The translations under genes were made by a program, and so were the position numbers. The notes below the pieces were generated by a model. The model was not told where the DNA came from, ran no database searches, and worked only from the letters and a program-made list of their open reading frames with translations. A stretch of DNA of 64,000 nucleotides from Verrucomicrobiota bacterium (GTDB lineage Bacteria; Verrucomicrobiota; Verrucomicrobiia; Limisphaerales; UBA1319), in contig JAKLHY010000010.1 in the NCBI GenBank assembly GCA_022709905.1, positions 1 to 64,000 of the forward strand, given 5' to 3'. Positions 59,701 to 64,000 of the stretch are shown one piece after another. Within the stretch, counting starts at the first letter, position 1. The number at the start of each line of letters is the position of its first letter.

Positions 59701-60802
59701 GGACAGCGCCTTTTCCTGGGCTGTCTCCGGTGCGATCACCACCACGGGTTCCGGCCGGGTCTTGCATTTATCGAATCTCCATCCCGGCACCTATGGGCTC
59801 ACACTAACGGCCACGGATAGCGATGGCCAAACCGGTTCTGCCAGTGCGCAGCTTTTTGTGGATCCCAAGTATGTGCCGCAGTCCACACGATCCGTTCGTC
59901 GGGATGGCCAGGGTCTGGACGCCGCCTACTCCGAGGATCATTTCCCGGTGCAATTAAGGTATTCTGATCGCGCACCCGCTTGGTGGCGCGCGGTCTACGC
60001 TCACAACGGGCTGCATCTTTGTCTGGCGGACCTTCCGAACGGCGCCTACAGCCTGGAACGTTTAACGCTCTATCTCGACTTGGCTGGAAATGAGGATGCA
60101 AACAGCCCGGGCGCGAACCATTACCGTCTGCGTGTGCCGCCCAGCGGAGCGGCCACGCTGGCTCAAGGCACTGGCACCGGCTTCGAGGAGCTGGATGACT
60201 TAAATGGTGTCCAAGCTTATGTGTGGCGCGGCGTATCCACTTGGAGCGTCGAAGTCTTTCTCCCTGACTCATTCGTGGACGGATACCAGGGACAATTCCT
60301 GCGGGTGGCTGTGGTCCACGAAAACCGCAACTCCGTTACCGATGACACCGAATGGCCTCTCACGACAAATACATTGCGACCAAGAACCTGGGCGCCGCTC
60401 GTTCTGGGCGCCTATATCGATGATCCCACCGATGCCGATCAGGATGGGTTGCCTGACGCGTGGGAGAAACAGGCGTTAAAAGGAACGCTCCCCACCGCTG
60501 ACGCCGATCCTGATTCCGATCAGTTTAGTAACGGCGATGAATACATCGCGGGGACAGATCCCCTGGATCCCGCATCCCGGCTGGTCATCAAGGATGTTCG
60601 ACGGATGGCGGACGGACGCTTGAGGATTCAGTGGGCATCGCAACCGGACCGCGCCTACGCCGTTCAGCGGGCCAGTGATTTTCGATATTTCGAAACCATC
60701 GCACAGGATTTGCCTTCGACAGCCCCGTTGAATACCTATTTCGATATCAGTCCTGCCACGGTGCCAACGTTTTATCGGATCCAAGTGACTTACGGTCGAT
60801 GA
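56744..60802 (+). CDS. Large secreted multidomain protein with metzincin-like zinc site
   Basis: 1352 residues with a signal peptide (FAWILGSAVVMGAFHGWAQ). Domains: a beta-propeller of repeated GDYLYYLDWS or ADYLYWVDQS strands (to about 360); a CARDB-like adhesion region (LELTDLEVIQVVQNSDNTVPLIARKPTVVRAFARL to about 500); a metalloprotease domain with FAHELGHNYDRDHVDC, an HExxHxxxxxH zinc motif, near residue 645 and a later MSYSRPRW Met-turn; Ig/PKD-like domains (LVDWTASDADGDPLSFQVRFS; YGLTLTATDSDGQTGS); and a calcium-binding-type TDADQDGLPDAWE...DPDSDQFSNGDEYIAGTDPLDP run before a final beta domain. Probably an extracellular protease that binds its target. Confidence 0.8.
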   Translation: MEKTRTRFAWILGSAVVMGAFHGWAQENYITGTEVSFLDAGNGLLYWKGDCGTTGFTGNHITQAPPTGGHTSEVLDNGNCSDLTLRVYSQIARGASGAYYYLDGRGNIRRVSAGSTPETVDSIAALDKVPANGPVAVSASRFYWTEDEGQEFTYSRLYQNPTGVAWIAPQLVVDLSSATEAETQIRRVLAHDRDRVTYQCGWSFGGRLGQAVRADRFVDGRIESIWRNTTVSSDSTAVTVYADYLYWVDQSNNRRTSTFRRAPVTDPTAKEVLFTATRSSAHSVKWLTTDGDYLYYLDWSESGSGVLVRRSLSGGSPEEIAGPFSHYTRDLVVQGDYLFWFETPSVIRRLPVNVAAISRDLELTDLEVIQVVQNSDNTVPLIARKPTVVRAFARLRSSSLGETEIRAEGLNVTLEGWRGSDALPGSPLIAYGSGAIRINPTDRTDPNNRQILFYLPPEWIAGGLIRLTAQINAARVISESGYANNSQSVTVDFENRAPMCVSIYPLRHTHGTVGQSYSLPLQAMFDRALALLPTPELRIVYEGGDPLEEYEWDQVAYGPYELSDGDDDSWKVLFKLNARFVGHHMSPDLHGCETRFAGALFNTFDQRAFNGISCWGALISMVDTRGGGINSVPSGVTFAHELGHNYDRDHVDCPVGDPEGIDSAYPYPTCQFGILGEHMGYDPISRTFFRADQAGDLMSYSRPRWTSEYTWRAMRNELRNYPVTLDYHANMIVPPGDSILVGGAILPGGKAEFDSTRKVPAASLSKVAPWLATSEVSGYQLHSLDGAGKSIATADASAWKLHDGRSNTVLFSAVLPESTSTAKLELRHAKQPGAVLAALSAGPHPPLVTVLAPKASTQVGSTLLVDWTASDADGDPLSFQVRFSPDNGQHWQVIGDDLHGNSLKIDAGTLPGGNQCRVEVIATDGLHTGSDQSEVFALAKSAPQAYIFFESARGYRADWISTLYVPVAQEVSARAVGYDNEDKSLPDSAFSWAVSGAITTTGSGRVLHLSNLHPGTYGLTLTATDSDGQTGSASAQLFVDPKYVPQSTRSVRRDGQGLDAAYSEDHFPVQLRYSDRAPAWWRAVYAHNGLHLCLADLPNGAYSLERLTLYLDLAGNEDANSPGANHYRLRVPPSGAATLAQGTGTGFEELDDLNGVQAYVWRGVSTWSVEVFLPDSFVDGYQGQFLRVAVVHENRNSVTDDTEWPLTTNTLRPRTWAPLVLGAYIDDPTDADQDGLPDAWEKQALKGTLPTADADPDSDQFSNGDEYIAGTDPLDPASRLVIKDVRRMADGRLRIQWASQPDRAYAVQRASDFRYFETIAQDLPSTAPLNTYFDISPATVPTFYRIQVTYGR

Positions 60803-60877
60803 GGCTATCGACACCGCCGCGCGGTTCCGCCGTTCTGGAACTTGTGTGCCGCCCGTCCACACTTGTTACCGGTCTAA

Positions 60878-61150
60878 GGGTCTGTTCAAAAATAACTTCG
60901 GATTTTGCTGGCGGCAGTTTGGCTGGCTGGCGAGGCGCGAATGACGAGCATACCCGATGGGGTCTGTAAGGAATGAGCAACAAAGCCAGCCAGGCAAAGA
61001 GCCCCAGCCCAAAGGGGCGGGGCGGCACCGGGCCATCTGCGTCGTTGGGCGGGCAGTCGAGTATCACAGAGGATACACTCCCGCCCACCCGCCTCGCATC
61101 TGGCCCGGTGGCGCTCCCGCCAAAACCCGAAGTTATTTTTGAACAGACCC
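60878..61150. mobile_element. 273-bp MITE with terminal inverted repeats and TAA target duplication
   Basis: The left end GGGTCTGTTCAAAAATAACT continues as TCGGATTTTG. The right end is its inverted complement (CAAAACCCGAAGTTATTTTTGAACAGACCC), about 29 of 30 positions matching. TAA flanks both ends (60875-60877 and 61151-61153), a 3-bp target duplication of the kind made by IS5-group transposases. No transposase is inside, only fragments of open frame. Its right end lies 40 bases upstream of the following peptidase gene and might influence its promoter. Confidence 0.85.
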
Positions 61151-61190
61151 TAAGTCTTGAATTTCCAGGCCGGCTTCGTTAACAAGGGTC

Positions 61191-63530
61191 ATGCGATCGT
61201 TTGCCCGACGTCAATGGTGCCGGCACATCCTGACCGGCTTTGTCCTGACTCTGTTCAACTCCCTGCCCATCCCAGGAGTGGCCAATGACGCGACGAATCA
61301 AGAGCAGTTAACTCTGGAGAGACTGTTTGGATCGAACGCATTCGACAGCGAAGGCGTCCCGTCGATTGTATGGAGACGATCCGGATCCGGTTATTATGTT
61401 CTCGAGACCCCCAGGGGGGGCGGTTCAGGCAAGGATTTGGTGCGGCACGATCCCACCCATGCGACCCGTGAAATTATTGTTCCCGCGCACGCCTTCGTTC
61501 CTCCGGGAGGATCTCATCCCTTGTCGGTCGAAGACTACTCGTTTTCGGACGATGAATCAAAACTCCTGATTTACACGAACAGCAAGCGGGTGTGGCGGCG
61601 AAACACGCGCGGAGATTACTGGGTTTTGGACATAGCCTCGCGCGAGCTGAAAAAGCTGGGAGGAGACGCCCCGCCTTCAAGCCTGATGTTCGCTCAGTTC
61701 TCCCCAGACGCATCCCGTGTGGCTTACGTGTGCCACAACGACCTTTTCACGCAGCACATTCGCGATCTCACGATCACGCCGCTGACGACCAACGGATCGC
61801 CTGTCTTGATCAACGGGACGGCCGATTGGGTTTACGAAGAGGAATTGGATCTGCGGGCCGGTTTCCGGTGGAGCCCGGACAGCCAGTGGATCGCCTATTG
61901 GCAGTTGGACATTTCCCGAGTGCGAGTTTTTCAATTGATCAACAACACCGAGGGTCTCTATCCGCGCACGGTGGATATTCCTTATCCGAAAGTGGGCGAG
62001 GAGAACGCCGCTGCCCGAGCGGGGATCGTGTTTGCCCAAGGGGGGGCCACCCGTTGGCTGGATATCCCCGGAGATCCAAGCAGCCATTACCTGGCCCGTT
62101 TGGATTGGGCCTCGAATTCGACCGAGGTCATTCTCCAGCAGTTCAACCGGGTCCAAAACACCAACCGGGTCATGCTTGCCGATGCCGCGTCCGGAGAAAC
62201 CAGGACAATCTGGACCGAAACCGATGCCGCCTGGCTCGAGAATGAAAATCCAACCCGCTGGGTTCAACAAGGCCGGCATTTTGTCTGGCTGAGTGATCGG
62301 GACGGCTGGCGACACGCTTATCTCGTGTCGCGCGATGGACAGCGGACACGACAGATCACCCGCGGCCGATGGGACATTATTGATTTGGAGGCCATCGATG
62401 ACTGCCGGGGATGGCTCTACTTCACCGCCTCACCCCGAAATCCGACTCAGCGATACTTGTTCCGAGTTCCCCTGAAAGGTGGCAAGCCCAAACGCCTCAC
62501 GCCGCAAGACCAGCCCGGGACCCACGACTACCAGATTTCTCCCGACGGCCTGTGGGCGGTTCACACCTGGTCCGGCTTCCTGCGCCCTCCCATGACCGAG
62601 ATCATCAGCCTGCCCGAACACAAGTCAATCCGAAGCCTGGCTGCAAATACCAATCTCGTCAAAAACCTCGAATCTCTGAACTTGCCCACAGCCGAGTTTT
62701 TTCGGGTGCAGACCGCGGACGATGTGATCCTGGATGGCTGGTGTCTGCGGCCCGCCGACCTGGATTCCGCCCGCAAGTATCCCGTCCTGTTTCATGTGTA
62801 TGGGGAGCCCCACGGACAGACGGTGAGGGATGCCTGGGGCGGGAAAGCTCATCTTTGGCATGTGATGTTGGCGCAACAAGGCTATGTGGTCATCAGTGTC
62901 GACAACCGGGGAACCGCCGCGCCTCGCGGGCGCGCCTGGCGCAAGGCGGTCCATCGCCAGGTGGGCATCCTGGGCCCGGCGGACCAGGCCGCAGCCGTTC
63001 AAGCTCTTGAAAAACGCTGGCCCTATCTGGATCCTCAACGCGTTGGTATCTGGGGATGGAGCGGTGGCGGATCTTCCAGTCTGCATGCCATCTTCCAGTA
63101 TCCGGACCTGTACCAGACCGCCATTGCTGTGGCGGCCGTGCCCAACCAGCGTTATTACGATACCATTTATCAGGAGCGCTACATGGGACTGCCCGAGGAT
63201 AATCCGGAAGGTTATCGCTTGGGATCGCCCTTGCACCACGCCCGGAACCTGAAGGGCCAACTGCTCCTCATACACGGCACGGGGGATGACAACGTCCATT
63301 ACCAGGGGCTCGAGGCTCTCGTCAACGAACTGGTGGCCTATAATAGACCTTTCACGATGATGGCTTATCCCAACCGGACACACAGCATCAGCGAGGGCCG
63401 CAATACCCCCCGCCATTTGTATGAGTTAATGACCCGCTTTCTCCACGAAAACCTGCCGCTAAAGCAGCGCCGTGCTGAAATATCGCTCGGCCCGATCGGG
63501 GAGAATCGTGGCGATGTTGCCGGAGATTGA
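61191..63530 (+). CDS. Secreted dipeptidyl peptidase IV-like serine peptidase (S9B)
   Basis: 779 residues with a signal peptide (ILTGFVLTLFNSLPIPGVAN). The N-terminal eight-bladed propeller holds DYSFSDDESKLLIYTNSKRVWR and DWVYEEEL, the latter with the paired glutamates that anchor the substrate N-terminus in DPP-IV. The alpha/beta-hydrolase part has HVYGEPHGQTV, the nucleophile in GIWGWSGGGSSSL (GGG rather than the usual GWSYGG), Asp in HGTGDDNVHYQG and His in YPNRTHSI. It should remove X-Pro or similar dipeptides in the periplasm. The 3' end overlaps the convergent cysteine synthase gene by 72 bases. Confidence 0.93.
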   Translation: MRSFARRQWCRHILTGFVLTLFNSLPIPGVANDATNQEQLTLERLFGSNAFDSEGVPSIVWRRSGSGYYVLETPRGGGSGKDLVRHDPTHATREIIVPAHAFVPPGGSHPLSVEDYSFSDDESKLLIYTNSKRVWRRNTRGDYWVLDIASRELKKLGGDAPPSSLMFAQFSPDASRVAYVCHNDLFTQHIRDLTITPLTTNGSPVLINGTADWVYEEELDLRAGFRWSPDSQWIAYWQLDISRVRVFQLINNTEGLYPRTVDIPYPKVGEENAAARAGIVFAQGGATRWLDIPGDPSSHYLARLDWASNSTEVILQQFNRVQNTNRVMLADAASGETRTIWTETDAAWLENENPTRWVQQGRHFVWLSDRDGWRHAYLVSRDGQRTRQITRGRWDIIDLEAIDDCRGWLYFTASPRNPTQRYLFRVPLKGGKPKRLTPQDQPGTHDYQISPDGLWAVHTWSGFLRPPMTEIISLPEHKSIRSLAANTNLVKNLESLNLPTAEFFRVQTADDVILDGWCLRPADLDSARKYPVLFHVYGEPHGQTVRDAWGGKAHLWHVMLAQQGYVVISVDNRGTAAPRGRAWRKAVHRQVGILGPADQAAAVQALEKRWPYLDPQRVGIWGWSGGGSSSLHAIFQYPDLYQTAIAVAAVPNQRYYDTIYQERYMGLPEDNPEGYRLGSPLHHARNLKGQLLLIHGTGDDNVHYQGLEALVNELVAYNRPFTMMAYPNRTHSISEGRNTPRHLYELMTRFLHENLPLKQRRAEISLGPIGENRGDVAGD

Positions 63531-64000
63531 ATGCGACAATTGCCGCGCCGCCCAAATGTTGGCCCCCGAGGAAATTCCCACGAGAAGCCCATGATCCCGC
63601 CCCAATTGCCGCGTGGTTTCAATGGCGGCTTCGTCGGAGACTTCGATGACCTGATCAATCATCTTGACGTCGAGCACCGCGGGAATGAAGCCATCGCCGA
63701 TGCCTTGAATCTGATGCAGTCCGGGTTCGTGTCCCAGCAGGGCCGAGACATTTTTCGGCTCCACCGCCACGATCTTCACTCCCGGTTTGTGCTCTTTTAA
63801 GAACTTGCCGACGCCTTGCAGTGTCCCACCGCTGCCGACCCCCGCGACAAAACAGGCAATATCCCCATTGAGCTGGCGCCAGAGTTCGCGGGCCGTTTCC
63901 TCGTAGTGCACCCGCGGATTATCCGGATTTTCGAACTGCTGAGGCACAAACACTCGAGCATCATCGGCGGCCATCGCCCGAACCTTATCCACCGCGCCCG
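63459..64000 (-). CDS. cysK: Cysteine synthase (O-acetylserine sulfhydrylase), C-terminal part
   Basis: The last 180 residues; the start and the PLP-lysine lie beyond the right edge. The PLP-phosphate loop GVGSGGTLQGVGKFLKE, VEPKNVSALLG, HQIQGIGDGFIP and GISSGANIWAARQL are all typical of CysK/CysM beta-family enzymes, which make cysteine from O-acetylserine and sulfide. The C-terminus ATILPDRAERYFSTALL is the usual family ending. A cystathionine beta-synthase without its CBS domains is a less likely alternative. Confidence 0.93.
   Translation of the reverse strand, partial: GAVDKVRAMAADDARVFVPQQFENPDNPRVHYEETARELWRQLNGDIACFVAGVGSGGTLQGVGKFLKEHKPGVKIVAVEPKNVSALLGHEPGLHQIQGIGDGFIPAVLDVKMIDQVIEVSDEAAIETTRQLGRDHGLLVGISSGANIWAARQLSHSISGNIATILPDRAERYFSTALL

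Noticed and set aside
1..64000. tRNA, rRNA or CRISPR arrays
   Set aside because: No cloverleaf with a GTTCGA-type T-arm, no rRNA-like conserved block and no regularly spaced direct repeats were seen by eye.

Overview
The window looks like a chromosomal segment of a Verrucomicrobiota bacterium, most likely of the Limisphaerales/Pedosphaera group. This is inferred from protein style, not from a marker gene. The clues are two pseudopilins with the [17 protein letters not shown] leader, a very large Ser/Thr kinase with WD40 repeats next to an ECF sigma factor, tandem DUF1080 domains, a DUF2723 membrane protein, and many short dispersed repeats. Coding DNA is GC-rich and there is no rRNA, tRNA or CRISPR array.

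Layout. 1-4.9 kb is a graveyard of mobile and accessory DNA: a DDE transposase running off the left edge, a possible group II intron tail, a toxin-antitoxin pair whose toxin is broken at an IS110 remnant, three small genes of unknown function and a frameshifted GxxExxY gene. 4.97-16.1 kb is mostly housekeeping: aroE, prepilin peptidase, guaD, hemL, an EEP-family hydrolase, typA, nikR, an OsmC protein, an inositol monophosphatase-like protein, a TPR protein and hypE. 16.3-22.2 kb is a flagellar filament locus on the minus strand: fliC, fliD, two uncharacterised genes, a possible FlgM, fliS and a coiled-coil protein, with two very good sigma-28 promoters. Divergent from fliC are two genes carrying three TPR-glycosyltransferase modules (22.5-27.0 kb), good candidates for filament glycosylation, followed by a DUF2723 (GT117-like) membrane protein. 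31-37.5 kb holds an ECF sigma factor with a small membrane partner, RNase PH, PrmA, a sensor kinase lacking the usual phospho-acceptor histidine, and a UvrD/PcrA helicase.

37.6-61 kb is accessory. It holds a DUF1080 protein, a ceramidase-like hydrolase, pseudopilins, a glycosidase relic, a membrane protein that begins as an ECF sigma factor and ends in an alpha-toroid-like domain, an ECF sigma factor overlapping a 1475-residue WD40 kinase, and a tandemly duplicated cassette of secreted proteins. The kinase's WD40 array is interrupted by a segment that resembles the secreted proteins beside it. I consider this sigma/kinase/secreted-protein neighbourhood the best candidate for an undescribed system. 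The right end holds a large secreted metzincin-like protein, a 273-bp MITE with a 3-bp target duplication, a DPP-IV-like peptidase and the 3' part of a cysteine synthase gene.

All calls come from reading the sequence; no database search was run. Where a start codon was moved from the longest reading frame, the reason is given.
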